Shown here: piece by piece, positions 8,349 through 17,424 of the stretch
Layout: each line of letters opens with the position of its first letter
Numbering within the stretch: position 1 is the stretch's first letter
Origin: Asticcacaulis machinosus
Lineage (GTDB): Bacteria; Pseudomonadota; Alphaproteobacteria; Caulobacterales; Caulobacteraceae
Direction of reading: 5' to 3'
DNA length: 64,000 bases
NCBI RefSeq assembly: GCF_028550435.1
Contig: NZ_JAQQKV010000003.1
Span: 248,001 to 312,000 of the forward strand
Notes under the pieces: model-generated
What the model saw: the letters and a program-made list of their open reading frames with translations, nothing else
Told to the model about the DNA's origin: nothing
Database searches by the model: none
Program-made: the position numbers and the translations under genes

Positions 8349-9851
8349 TTACCGGCTAACCGTGAGCAGCACCGCGCCGTGGGCAGGCAAGGTGAAGCTA
8401 TAGGCCGCCGTGGCCTTGGCGTCCTTATGGGCCCAGACATCGCGCACCTTACCGGCACCCCCAAGACCGATCTCCGCCCAGTTTCCGCTGACGGTCACCG
8501 GCGCCTCGGCGCGGTTAAACAGGCCGACGGCGGTGGAGCCATCGCTCAGTTTCTTGGTCCAGATTTCGGTCGTGCCGTCTTTTTTGACCGGCAGGCCCTG
8601 CACGCCGGCCACGTCCTGATCGATGGCGATGACTTCGCGGTTGGTCAGAAGGGCTATGGTGTCCGGCGTCATGGTGCGCACATCATTGCCCAGTAACAAT
8701 GGTGCGGCCATCAGCGCCCACAGCGACATGTGGGTTTTATATTCATCATGGCTCATGCCGCCATTGCCGACTTCCAGCATGTCCGGGTCGTTCCAGCCAT
8801 TGGGGCCGGTGTGGTTAGGCTTGCCATTGGCGTCAAAGCCGATCCACGACATGCGGGCATAATTATCTTCGATGTCACCGGTCGTCCGCCACAGGTGCCC
8901 GCCGACATCGCGCCCCCACGCGCCGACATCGAAACGGCCGTACTGGCACAGGCTGAAGATGATATCGCGGCCGGTGGCGGCCAGAGCCTCCCCCATCTGC
9001 TGATAGGAGGCGTAGACGGTTTCTTTGGTGTGGTAAAAGGCTTCGCCGGAGCACAGGTCGTATTTCAGATAGTCCATGCCCCAGGCGGCAAAGGTTTTAG
9101 CGTCCTGCTCGACGTGACCGTATGAGCCTTCATAGCCGCCGCAGGTCTTTGGCCCTTGCGAGCTATAGATGCCGATTTTCAAGCCCTTGGAATGGACGTA
9201 ATCGGCCAGTGCCTTCATGTCCGGGAATTTTTCGTTGGGTTGCAGCACGCCGTTTTGGTCGCGCTTACCCTGCCAGCCGTCATCGATATTGACATAGATA
9301 TAACCGGCATCGCGCAGGCCGGAGCTGACCATAGCGTCGGCGATTTCGCGCACGGTTTTATCGTCGATGTCGGTGGCGAACTTGTTCCACGAATTCCAGC
9401 CCATAGGCGGTTTGGCGGCCAGATTCTTCTGCGGCACCACCCGGTGCGGGGGCAGGGGATAGGTCGGAAAATCAAGCGCTTTGAGTTCGGCCTTAGTCCC
9501 TGTGCGGGCGGTGATGTCGAAATCCTGATACCACAGCTTACCCGTCATGCGCACCGATGCGCCCTCGGCCTTAAGCGTGATATCAGTCGGCGTCAGGCGC
9601 GGATTGCCGTTGACGATCTTAAACTTCAGCACATCGCCCTCTGCGCGCAGATCGGTCATGGGCAGATCGCCGTACCAGCGTGAGGTGATAATGCCGGTCA
9701 ATGTGCCGCCGGATTGTGTGACCGTCACGCGTGTAAAGTCGGGATATTTGGGAGAGCTGTCAAACACCCAGGCACCGGTCGGCGGGGCGGCCATAGCGGC
9801 TGATGACAACAGTGTGCTGATCAGTAAGGTCGCAACAGGCAGAAGGCGCAT
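8349..9851 (-). CDS. Secreted GH27 alpha-galactosidase
   Basis: Retaining glycoside hydrolase removing terminal alpha-D-galactose, 500 residues. Signal peptide 1-21 (SSAAMA). Residues about 22-125 are an extra beta-rich N-terminal domain, then the GH27 barrel starts at PPMGWNSWNKF (149-159). YLKYDLCSG gives nucleophile D265 and RTTGD gives acid/base D326. Divergent from a GH97 gene across an 85-bp region with operator site 2. In an extensin-degrading setting it would remove serine-linked alpha-galactose; galactomannan or raffinose sugars are alternatives. Confidence 0.95.
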   Translation of the reverse strand: MRLLPVATLLISTLLSSAAMAAPPTGAWVFDSSPKYPDFTRVTVTQSGGTLTGIITSRWYGDLPMTDLRAEGDVLKFKIVNGNPRLTPTDITLKAEGASVRMTGKLWYQDFDITARTGTKAELKALDFPTYPLPPHRVVPQKNLAAKPPMGWNSWNKFATDIDDKTVREIADAMVSSGLRDAGYIYVNIDDGWQGKRDQNGVLQPNEKFPDMKALADYVHSKGLKIGIYSSQGPKTCGGYEGSYGHVEQDAKTFAAWGMDYLKYDLCSGEAFYHTKETVYASYQQMGEALAATGRDIIFSLCQYGRFDVGAWGRDVGGHLWRTTGDIEDNYARMSWIGFDANGKPNHTGPNGWNDPDMLEVGNGGMSHDEYKTHMSLWALMAAPLLLGNDVRTMTPDTIALLTNREVIAIDQDVAGVQGLPVKKDGTTEIWTKKLSDGSTAVGLFNRAEAPVTVSGNWAEIGLGGAGKVRDVWAHKDAKATAAYSFTLPAHGAVLLTVSR

Positions 9852-9882
9852 CCGATATCCTTTAAGTGCTTTACAGATGTGT

Positions 9883-9896
9883 ATCGTATACAGTAT
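9883..9896 (+). promoter_or_regulatory. Operator-like site 2 (ATCGTATACAGTAT)
   Basis: Second match to the shared element, with a full GTATAC core, in the 85-bp gap between the divergent GH27 and GH97 genes. It could control both. Confidence 0.65.
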
Positions 9897-9936
9897 TCAT
9901 ATTTTCAATTGTCCGTCTATTGAAAAAAGGCCCGCC

Positions 9937-11934
9937 ATGTTTCGCTCATTTTTACCGCTGATGCTGATGGCCGTAGCGGGAGGGGCTGCTGCTGACACCT
10001 ATACCGCCGCATCGCCGGACGGGCAGGTGGTGGTGACGCTCGATAAGTCCGGGGCTGACCTGCCGACATGGCGCGTGACCTATAAGGGCCAGCCGGTGAT
10101 TGCACCATCGGCTATGGGCCTGCGCACCGATGTGGCGGGCTTTGGACTTAAGGGCTTCAAGGCCCCGCTGGTGACCACACGCACGGTCAATGAAACCTAC
10201 AATATCGTGGTGGGCAAAGCCAAATCGGCACCAGATCATTACACTGAGACGACCCTGACCTTTGAGGAGGTGGAGGGCGGGCGTAAGATCGCGATTGTGG
10301 CGCGCGCCTATGATAACGGGGCGGCGGTGCGCTATGTCCTGCCCAACCAACCGGGCTTTGAAAGCTTTGGGATATTGGGTGAAAAGACCGAGTTTGCCTT
10401 TGCTAAGGATTACGACTGCTGGGGCCTGAACCTCGGCAAATTCCACAATGCCCACGAGGGCGAATTTGATGCGGTCAAATCATCGCTAATCCGCGATCAT
10501 TACCTGCTCGATTCGCCACTGGTGTGTAAAACGGGAACCGGTGAGACGGCGTTTGCGCTGGCTGAATCCGATGTAAAGCACTATCCGTCGACCTTCTATA
10601 ATCGTAAGGGCGATAATGGTTTAGGCGTGGCGGTCAAGCTGCCGCCGCGTCTGGACAGCGACTCCATCAAGCCCTATGTCGCCAAGATCACCCAGACCGA
10701 ATCTGAGTTCAAAACCCCGTGGCGGGTGGTCATGATTGGCGACAGCACGCGCGAACTGGTTGAATCCAACCTGATCGCCACATTAGGCGAGCCGTCAAAG
10801 ATTGCGGACACAAGCTGGATCAAGGGCGGCAAGAGCGCCTGGGACTGGTGGAACGGCTTTAATGCGCCGGTTAAAAACCCCGGCATCAATACCGAGACCT
10901 ATCTGGCCTATATCGATTTCGCCAAGGCAATGGGGCTGGAATATATGCTGATCGACGAAGGCTGGTCGGTCGGATCGTCGACCCGCCCGAAGCCCGGATC
11001 GGATGTGACCAAGGCCATTCCGGCCCTCGATATGCCTAAAATCCTGAAATATGCCAAAGACCGTAACGTCAAGGTCATGCTGTGGCTGCAATGGCAACAA
11101 CTGGACTGGCAGATGGATGAGGCACTGGCGGCCTATGAGCAATGGGGCATTGCCGGCATCAAGATCGACTTCATGGACCGCTCTGATCAGGACATGGTCG
11201 ATTATTACCACAAGGTGCTGTCCAAGGCCGCGAAACACAAGCTGCTGGTCGATCTGCACGGGGCCTATGCGCCGAACGGTCTGGTGCGTACCTATCCGAA
11301 CTACATCACGCAGGAAGGTGTGCTAGGGGCGGAATACAATAAGTGGACGACACGCATCACTGCGACCCACAATGTCACCTTGCCCTATACCCGCATGATC
11401 TTAGGCCCGATCGACTACACACCGGGCGGGTTTGCTCACCGCACGCCGCAGGATTTTAAGATCCAGATTGACCGGCCCATGACCATGACGACCCGCGGTC
11501 AGGCCGTGGCCATGTATGTGGTTTACGACAGCCCCCTGACCATGCTGTCGGATGCTCCGCAGGCCTACAAGAAAGCGAGTGGTGAGTGGGAAGACGGCGT
11601 TGATTTTATCAAATCCGTGCCGGTGACGTGGGATGAAACCCGCGTCCTTCAGGGCGATATCGGGCAGTTCATCGTCACTGCCCGCCGCAAGGGCGAGGTC
11701 TGGTACATCGGCGCCATGACCAATGAGCAGGCTCGTAACCTTACCCTGCCGCTGTCATTCCTCAAAGGCGGAACCTATGAGGCGCGCCTGTGGCAGGACG
11801 GCGCGACGGTGTCTCGCCTTAACACCACAACCCAGAAAGCCACGTCCACGGACAGCCTTACTCTGACATTAGCGCCCTCCGGTGGCGCGGTGGCCGTCAT
11901 TGCGCCGGCCGGAAAAGGTAAAAAAACCAAGTGA
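9937..11934 (+). CDS. Secreted GH97 glycoside hydrolase, retaining type
   Basis: Calcium-dependent glycosidase of the SusB/BT1871 family, 665 residues from ATG 9937; the frame runs on upstream but that part overlaps GH27 on the other strand. Signal peptide 1-19 (VAGGAAA). N-terminal beta-sandwich to about 260, then a TIM barrel with YMLIDEGWS, GIKIDFMDRSDQ (D411) and ITQEGVLGAEYN (E460). An Asp at the KIDF position, and DLHGAY where inverting SusB enzymes carry a base Glu, point to the retaining alpha-galactosidase branch. With the divergent GH27 this gives two candidate alpha-galactosidases under one operator. Confidence 0.88.
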   Translation: MFRSFLPLMLMAVAGGAAADTYTAASPDGQVVVTLDKSGADLPTWRVTYKGQPVIAPSAMGLRTDVAGFGLKGFKAPLVTTRTVNETYNIVVGKAKSAPDHYTETTLTFEEVEGGRKIAIVARAYDNGAAVRYVLPNQPGFESFGILGEKTEFAFAKDYDCWGLNLGKFHNAHEGEFDAVKSSLIRDHYLLDSPLVCKTGTGETAFALAESDVKHYPSTFYNRKGDNGLGVAVKLPPRLDSDSIKPYVAKITQTESEFKTPWRVVMIGDSTRELVESNLIATLGEPSKIADTSWIKGGKSAWDWWNGFNAPVKNPGINTETYLAYIDFAKAMGLEYMLIDEGWSVGSSTRPKPGSDVTKAIPALDMPKILKYAKDRNVKVMLWLQWQQLDWQMDEALAAYEQWGIAGIKIDFMDRSDQDMVDYYHKVLSKAAKHKLLVDLHGAYAPNGLVRTYPNYITQEGVLGAEYNKWTTRITATHNVTLPYTRMILGPIDYTPGGFAHRTPQDFKIQIDRPMTMTTRGQAVAMYVVYDSPLTMLSDAPQAYKKASGEWEDGVDFIKSVPVTWDETRVLQGDIGQFIVTARRKGEVWYIGAMTNEQARNLTLPLSFLKGGTYEARLWQDGATVSRLNTTTQKATSTDSLTLTLAPSGGAVAVIAPAGKGKKTK

Positions 11935-11954
11935 TAACGCTGTCGTTATGATAA

Positions 11955-11968
11955 ATCGTATAATTTAT
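11955..11968 (+). promoter_or_regulatory. Operator-like site 3 (ATCGTATAATTTAT)
   Basis: Third match to the shared element, 20 bases after the GH97 stop and about 210 bases before the DUF5695-like gene. It is a weaker palindrome than site 2 (GTATAA core). The flank ATATTTGAC resembles the flank of site 1. Confidence 0.55.
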
Positions 11969-12107
11969 ATTTGACGGTCTTGTCATATGATGGTTACTAT
12001 CGAACTTAGTCGTTCGCGGCTGTTGTAGATTTGTTTTGCGTATCCTCACTCCGGCACTGAAATCTCTGGTCCTCCCTGGTGCAGAGCATTTTGTCGGCAA
12101 CTTTAGG

Positions 12108-12145
12108 CGTCTGCCGTGGAAGGACTGCGGCAGACGTTCTTTTCG
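12108..12145 (+). terminator. Terminator-like hairpin in the leader of the DUF5695-like gene
   Basis: CGTCTGCCG (12108-12116) pairs with CGGCAGACG (12128-12136), followed by TTCTTTT. It lies after operator site 3 and 30 bases before the next start codon. It may be a late terminator of GH97 or an attenuator in the leader of the following gene. Confidence 0.6.
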
Positions 12146-12175
12146 TCATAAAGACCTATTCGGAGACTGCCCCTA

Positions 12176-14947
12176 ATGACCCGCATCCCCGCCCCGCACC
12201 TCACGAGACGGACGAGCCTGATTTCATTAGCTGCCGCCATGACGGCTGGCCCTGCACTGGCCCAAACGGCGCCCAACGCCCAAGGAAATTCATGGAACAG
12301 CCCGGATGCGGCCACCACGGTCTTTGAAACACCTGATTTTCTGATTTCACTGCAAGACACCTCCCAGACCCTCGTGTCGCTGGCGCCCAAGGGCGTCGCC
12401 GGTGGGTTTGATTTCGCCCCGTCAGGCAAGTTCACCCAGCGCCTGGCCGATGGCTGTTATCGTCTCGGTGACCTTGATCTGCGCGTGCGTTCAGAAGGCG
12501 ATACGGCATGGAGCGACCACTCAACCGCCTTTAAGCGTGCCAAGGTCAAGGCCCTGCCGAAACCGAAAGGCGCGCTGGCCTCGGCTGATATTACGCCGTC
12601 ACTGGGGGGCGTGCCGCTGAAAGTTGTCCGCACATGGGCCGTGGTCGGCGGCAAGCTGGTCTTGCGTTTCACCCTGTCGAACCCGACTACAAAAACCGTT
12701 GAAGTCGGCGGCTTAGGCATTGCGATGGTGTTTGACAATATCATCACGGGCCGTCATCTGGATGAAGCCCATGATGTGGCGTCGTTCTACGATCCCTATG
12801 TCGGTCTCAATGCGGGCTATTTGCAGGTCAATCGCCTGAACGGGCAGGGGCCGTCGCTGCTGGTGCTGCCGGAAACCGATACCGCTAAGTTCGAGCTTTA
12901 TAAGCCGATCCTCAATGAGCGTGACGCCGAGAAAAAGCTCAAAATCTATAACGACGCCGAACCCCGCAACATGACGTTTGAAGGCTTCTATAGCTGGATG
13001 ACCAACGCCAAGGGCTTTGCCGATACCGAATGGAAGGGGATCGAGCAGTGGAACACGCCGACCTCGTTCACGCTAAAGCCCGGTCAATCGACCACGGTGG
13101 CCGTCAAGTTTGTCCTGTCGCCGACCATCCGTGAGATCGAACCGACCCTGATCAAGCACAAGCGTCCGGTGGCTGTGGGCCTGCCGGGCTATGTCGTGCC
13201 GACTGATCTGCCGGCTGATCTGTTCCTGCATGCGCCGAAACCTGTGAAGGCGCTGAGCGTCCATCCCGCCGGTGCGCTGGAGGTATCTTCCGCCAGCACC
13301 GTTAAGGGCGGCTGGGTCAAGTATTCGGTGACCGGTAAGGTCTTGGGGCGCGCCCGTATTGACGTGACCTATGCCGACAACACGGTTCAGACCATCCACT
13401 ATAAGGTCACCAAGCCTCAGGCCGAAGCCGTGGCCGATATGGGCCACTTCCTGACCACCAAGCAGTGGTACGAGAACCCTAACGATCCGTTCAAGCGCTC
13501 GCCGTCGATCATGATCTATGACCGCGACAAGAACGAGATCGTACTTCAGGACAACCGCGTCTGGATATCCGGCCTGTCGGACGAAGGCGGCGCCGGTGCC
13601 TGGCTGGCCGCGATCATGAAGCAACTGGATAACCCCAAAAAGGAAGAAGTCGCCAAGTTCGAGCGCTTCGCCAACACCACCTTGTGGGGGCAGATACAGA
13701 CACCGGACGGCCCGGATAAGTACGGCGTGCGCAAGTCGGTAATGTTCTATGATCCTGACACCATGCCCGCAGGTACCTATGATCCGGCCCTGAACTGGAA
13801 GGTCTGGTCGGCATGGAACCGTAAGGGCGCCGGTGATCTGGGGCGATCTTACAACTATCCGCATCCGGCGGCGGCGTGGTGGACACTCTATCGTCTGGGC
13901 CGCTACCACACCGGCATGACGGCGGGTGAGAGCTGGCAGACCTATCTGACGCGGGCCGCGGAAACGACCAAGGCCATGATGACCAAGGCGCCGTACTACA
14001 CCCAGTTCGGTCAGATGGAAGGCGATGTCTTCCTCTATATCCTGCTGGATCTTAAGCGCGAGAACATGACCGAACTGGCCGCAGAGGTCGAAACCCTGAT
14101 GAAGGGCCGCGTCGAAATCTGGCGTAAGCTGAAATATCCGTTCGGCTCGGAAATGCCGTGGGATTCGACCGGTCAGGCCGAAGTCTATATGTGGATGCGT
14201 CATTTCGGTCATCAGGATCAAGCCGATGTCACCCGCGAAGTGATCATGGCCTATGATCCGGCCATTCCGCACTGGGGCTATAACGGTTCGGCGCGCCGGT
14301 TCTGGGACTTCCTCTATGCCGGTAAGCAGTCGCGCATCGAGCGCCAGCTTCACCACTATGGGTCGTCGCTTAATGCCGTGCCGCTGTTTGATGCTTTCCG
14401 CGAAACGCCGGACGATCTTTACATGCTGCGCGTCGCTTACGGCGGCCTGATGGGGTCGCTGACCAATATCGACAACGAAGGCTTTGCTTCGGCGGCGTTC
14501 CACTCCTTCCCGGACGCCATGAAGTGGGATGCCATCAACGGCGATTACGGCATGAGCTTCTTTGGTCATGCGGTGACGACGGCGTCTTATCTGGTCAATC
14601 ATCCAACCTTTGGCTGGACCGGCTTTGGCGGTGTGGTCACGCAATCGGGTTCGGTGATCACCATCGCCCCGAAAGACAGCGGCCGCAGACGCGTATTCAT
14701 CGCCCCTGCCGGTTTGTGGATCACGCTCGATGCCGGTAAAATCGCGTCGGTCGCCTATGATACGGCATCTGGCATGGTCAGCGTCACGTTTGAAGCCGCC
14801 GATCAATATACGCCCAAGGCCTATGTCAATCTGGAGGCGACGGTCAAGGGCGCCAAGACCTACAGCCTGTCGGCACCTAAGGAACTGGGGGCCTATGCCG
14901 TCAAGCTGGGCGCGGGCACGACCACAGCGGAACTTACACCCGCATAA
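12176..14947 (+). CDS. Secreted DUF5695-like protein, candidate glycoside hydrolase
   Basis: A 923-residue exported protein. The N-terminus HLTRRTSLISLAAAMTAGPALAQ is Tat-like, with cleavage near residue 30. Residues about 40-420 are beta-rich, and about 430-780 look like an alpha/alpha toroid with many aromatic and acidic motifs (GRSYNYPHPAAAWW, DSTGQAEVYMW, HWGYNGSARRFW). A C-terminal beta domain follows. The DSTGQ.EVY segment matches what I recall of DUF5695 proteins; activity is unproven. GGAGA precedes the ATG. It is framed by glycosidases and sits behind operator site 3, so an arabinogalactan- or glycopeptide-active enzyme is plausible. Confidence 0.7.
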   Translation: MTRIPAPHLTRRTSLISLAAAMTAGPALAQTAPNAQGNSWNSPDAATTVFETPDFLISLQDTSQTLVSLAPKGVAGGFDFAPSGKFTQRLADGCYRLGDLDLRVRSEGDTAWSDHSTAFKRAKVKALPKPKGALASADITPSLGGVPLKVVRTWAVVGGKLVLRFTLSNPTTKTVEVGGLGIAMVFDNIITGRHLDEAHDVASFYDPYVGLNAGYLQVNRLNGQGPSLLVLPETDTAKFELYKPILNERDAEKKLKIYNDAEPRNMTFEGFYSWMTNAKGFADTEWKGIEQWNTPTSFTLKPGQSTTVAVKFVLSPTIREIEPTLIKHKRPVAVGLPGYVVPTDLPADLFLHAPKPVKALSVHPAGALEVSSASTVKGGWVKYSVTGKVLGRARIDVTYADNTVQTIHYKVTKPQAEAVADMGHFLTTKQWYENPNDPFKRSPSIMIYDRDKNEIVLQDNRVWISGLSDEGGAGAWLAAIMKQLDNPKKEEVAKFERFANTTLWGQIQTPDGPDKYGVRKSVMFYDPDTMPAGTYDPALNWKVWSAWNRKGAGDLGRSYNYPHPAAAWWTLYRLGRYHTGMTAGESWQTYLTRAAETTKAMMTKAPYYTQFGQMEGDVFLYILLDLKRENMTELAAEVETLMKGRVEIWRKLKYPFGSEMPWDSTGQAEVYMWMRHFGHQDQADVTREVIMAYDPAIPHWGYNGSARRFWDFLYAGKQSRIERQLHHYGSSLNAVPLFDAFRETPDDLYMLRVAYGGLMGSLTNIDNEGFASAAFHSFPDAMKWDAINGDYGMSFFGHAVTTASYLVNHPTFGWTGFGGVVTQSGSVITIAPKDSGRRRVFIAPAGLWITLDAGKIASVAYDTASGMVSVTFEAADQYTPKAYVNLEATVKGAKTYSLSAPKELGAYAVKLGAGTTTAELTPA

Positions 14948-14956
14948 ATTTCATCA

Positions 14957-14987
14957 GGCCATGTCGCTCCGGCGGCATGGCCTTTTT
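14957..14987 (+). terminator. Intrinsic terminator after the DUF5695-like gene
   Basis: GGCCATG / CATGGCC stem with a GC-rich inner part, followed by six T residues, shortly after the stop codon. Confidence 0.85.
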
Positions 14988-15096
14988 TCGCAACAGAGTG
15001 ACATGTTGCATTTGAAACAAAATGATGACGATATGTTGACAGTGTCGGGATTCGTCATCCTAATTCGGTAAATGGTAGTTCAAGGGGACTTACACA

Positions 15097-16503
15097 ATGG
15101 GATTATTTGGGCCGTTAAAGCCTCTGCACAGAGCAGAAGAAGACGGGAAGGCGCTGGCTAAGACGCTGAGCTGGCCGCACCTGATGGCGCTGGGTATCGG
15201 CGGCATTATCGGTACGGGGATCTATTCGTTGACAGGCACAGGCGCAGGCTTGGCCGGTCCGGGCGTGCTGCTGTCCTTTGCACTTTGCGGTATTGTCTGC
15301 GCCTGTGCGGCCTTGTGCTACACCGAAATGGCGACAATGATCCCGACGGCGGGTTCAGCCTATACCTACACCTATTCTGCATTAGGTGAGACCCTCGCCT
15401 GGATTGTCGGATGGGCGTTGATTCTCGAGTATTCTCTGGCCTGTTCGACTGTGGCGGTTAGCTGGTCGGCGCATTTGTTTGGTTGGCTCCATGACGGGGT
15501 TGGGCTGCAACTGCCGGCTATGCTTATGAATGCCCCACATGCCGGAGGTCTGATCAACCTGCCCGCCGTGCTGGTATCGCTGGCGGTCATGGGCCTGCTG
15601 CTGATTGGTGCACGTGAAAGCGCTACACTCAATATTCTGCTGGTCATTATCAAAATCGTTGCTTTGGGAGCCTTTATCTTTTTCGCGCTCCCGGCGGTGC
15701 AGGCCGGTAACTACGATCCGTTCGCCCCTTACGGCTTTCTGGCGCACGAAATGGAAGGTAAGAAATATGGTATCATGGCCGCGGCTGCGATTGTTTTCTT
15801 TGCTTTCTTTGGTTTCGATGCGGTCTCGACGTCCGCTGAAGAAGCCAAGAACCCCGGTCGTGACCTGACCATCGGTATTCTGGGCTCTATGGGTATCTCA
15901 ACCATCATCTATATGCTGGTTGCAGGCGCCGCCGTCGGTGCGGTGAATTTCAAGGAGTTCGCCTTCTCCGGTGAGGCCCTGCCGCATGTTCTGCGCAGCC
16001 TTGGTCAGCCTTTAGTTGCTACTCTGGTCGGTGGCGCTGCCCTAGTCGCCTTACCATCCGTCATTCTGGTCATGATGTACGGCCAAAGCCGCATCTTCTT
16101 TGTTATGGCCCGCGACGGTCTTCTGCCGCCCGCTGTGGCCAAGGTCAATAAAAAGGGCTCGCCCGCTCTCATCACGACCTTGACCGGTATTTTCGTGGCC
16201 GTGTTTGCAGGCTTTTTCCCCCTTGACGAGATTGCAGCCCTTTCCAATGCCGGTACGTTGATCGCCTTCGTAGCGGTGGCTGTGTCGATGCTGGTTCTGC
16301 GCAAAAAGATGCCTGACGTCGTGCGCACGTTCAAGACGCCTGCACATTGGTTAGTTGGTCTGGTCACCATCGGCGGCTGTATTTTCATCTTTTCCAGCCT
16401 TCAGGTCAAAGCTCAGATGTTTACCCTGATATGGATGGCAATAGGTCTTGCGTTCTACTTCTCCTATGGCCGCTGGAACAGCCGCCTGCGTAAAGGTGCT
16501 TAA
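15097..16503 (+). CDS. APC-family amino-acid permease (CAT-like)
   Basis: Inner-membrane amino-acid transporter, 468 residues with about 12 hydrophobic helices. The first helix holds the APC signature GIGGIIGTGIYSLTG, and helix 3 region has YTEMATMIPTAGSAYTYTY, both typical of cationic amino acid transporter-like permeases. AAGGGGA precedes the ATG. It is transcribed towards the GntR regulators and hydroxyproline genes, so hydroxyproline or proline uptake is a reasonable guess. No copy of the shared operator element is visible upstream, so it may be regulated differently. Substrate cannot be read from the sequence. Confidence 0.88.
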   Translation: MGLFGPLKPLHRAEEDGKALAKTLSWPHLMALGIGGIIGTGIYSLTGTGAGLAGPGVLLSFALCGIVCACAALCYTEMATMIPTAGSAYTYTYSALGETLAWIVGWALILEYSLACSTVAVSWSAHLFGWLHDGVGLQLPAMLMNAPHAGGLINLPAVLVSLAVMGLLLIGARESATLNILLVIIKIVALGAFIFFALPAVQAGNYDPFAPYGFLAHEMEGKKYGIMAAAAIVFFAFFGFDAVSTSAEEAKNPGRDLTIGILGSMGISTIIYMLVAGAAVGAVNFKEFAFSGEALPHVLRSLGQPLVATLVGGAALVALPSVILVMMYGQSRIFFVMARDGLLPPAVAKVNKKGSPALITTLTGIFVAVFAGFFPLDEIAALSNAGTLIAFVAVAVSMLVLRKKMPDVVRTFKTPAHWLVGLVTIGGCIFIFSSLQVKAQMFTLIWMAIGLAFYFSYGRWNSRLRKGA

Positions 16504-16603
16504 AGCTTATCTTTAGCCCCTCGCCGGGCGGTGGCTCCGCCACCTTGGCCGTGCCGCAATGGCGGCTTGAGCGGAATGGTTCCCTCAGATCATTCCGCTC
16601 TAA
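16504..16603 (+). repeat. Palindromic intergenic repeat, copy A
   Basis: About 95-bp element: TTTAGCCCCTCGCCGGGCGG, the hairpin GGTGGCTCCGCCACC, a CCGCAATGGCGG segment, then GAGCGGAATG...CATTCCGCTC and TAA. The same order of blocks occurs at 17425-17626 (reverse) and 58619-58709. It is REP-like and non-coding. Confidence 0.85.
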
Positions 16604-16611
16604 CCCCAAAT

Positions 16612-16643
16612 GAAAAGGCCCCGGATTTCCGGGGCCTTTTTTA
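16612..16643 (+). terminator. Bidirectional intrinsic terminator
   Basis: AAAAGGCCCCGG / CCGGGGCCTTTT stem with T-run, between the convergent permease and GntR genes. Confidence 0.9.
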
Positions 16644-16646
16644 TGA

Positions 16647-17285
16647 TTAGTAGTGGTCTTTGAGTTCCTCGAACGTCGCATTGATATGGTCATAGACCAG
16701 TTGCGCGACCTCATCGCCCTTGCCGGACATCCAGGCGTCATACATGACCAGATGCTCCTGATGGGCGCGGTCTTCGCTGCCTGCCGCCACCAGATGCTCA
16801 CAGACATTGCGCTCGGAGATCAGATGAAGCCGCTCGATAAAGCTGATGGTAACCGGTTTGCGCACCGGTTGCACCAGCGACAGGTGGAACAGGCGGTTAT
16901 AACGACCCACCTCGCTGCGGTCGGACTCGGCGGCCTGTTGCAGGCGGTCGAGGGCGGCGGTGACCGCCAGACGATCTTCGGGGGTGGCGCGCATGGCGGC
17001 GATCGCCGCGGCCTGCGGCTCCATGGTCAGGCGAAGACCGTAAGCATCCTCGGCCTCTTCCAGCGACAGCGGCGAGACGAAGAAACCGCGATTGGCCTCC
17101 AGCACCACCAGCCCCTCGTTCTGAAGCCGGATCAGCGCTTCACGCACGGGGATTTTGCTGACCCCAAGTTCAGCCGCGATGGCTTCCTGACGAATGGCGT
17201 CATGCGGGCTCAAAGTGCCTGACACCAGCCGATCGCGTAAAAGTCTGTAGACCTGTTCGGAAACGGTCTGGACATGTATTCCCAT
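16647..17285 (-). CDS. GntR family regulator, FadR (FCD) subfamily, copy 1
   Basis: Transcription factor of 212 residues. N-terminal winged helix (about 8-75) with AAELGVSKIPVREALIRLQ as recognition region; C-terminal all-helical FCD ligand domain (about 85-205) with the metal-site pattern N..FH and H..H (RYNRLFHLSLV; RAHQEHLVMYDAW). It is clearly a paralog of the gene at 17681-18337. FadR-type regulators control hydroxyproline and uronate catabolism in other bacteria and bind GTATAC-centred sites, matching the elements found here. Its own promoter region carries site 4, consistent with autoregulation. Confidence 0.92.
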   Translation of the reverse strand: MGIHVQTVSEQVYRLLRDRLVSGTLSPHDAIRQEAIAAELGVSKIPVREALIRLQNEGLVVLEANRGFFVSPLSLEEAEDAYGLRLTMEPQAAAIAAMRATPEDRLAVTAALDRLQQAAESDRSEVGRYNRLFHLSLVQPVRKPVTISFIERLHLISERNVCEHLVAAGSEDRAHQEHLVMYDAWMSGKGDEVAQLVYDHINATFEELKDHY

Positions 17286-17343
17286 GATAGCACCACTGAA
17301 ATGATTACCAGCGCTTTCTGGGGCGTACTTCCTGTGTGTTGTT

Positions 17344-17357
17344 ATATCTTATACAAT
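17344..17357 (-). promoter_or_regulatory. Operator-like site 4 (minus strand ATTGTATAAGATAT)
   Basis: Match to the shared element about 60 bases upstream of the first GntR gene, in the orientation of that gene. Confidence 0.55.
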
Positions 17358-17424
17358 CCATATAGCCGAGATGTGGTGATTTTACGACGGTCGGCTGTAA
17401 AAAAAGCCTACACATATTGTTTCA

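Noticed and set aside
13073-14806. Long open frame (577 codons) on the minus strand opposite the DUF5695-like gene
   Set aside because: Low-complexity Arg/His-rich translation without motifs; the plus strand has a signal peptide and conserved blocks. Typical antisense shadow in GC-rich DNA.
16504-16603. Coding content of the repeat copy A
   Set aside because: Only chance frames; the segment is explained as a palindromic repeat.
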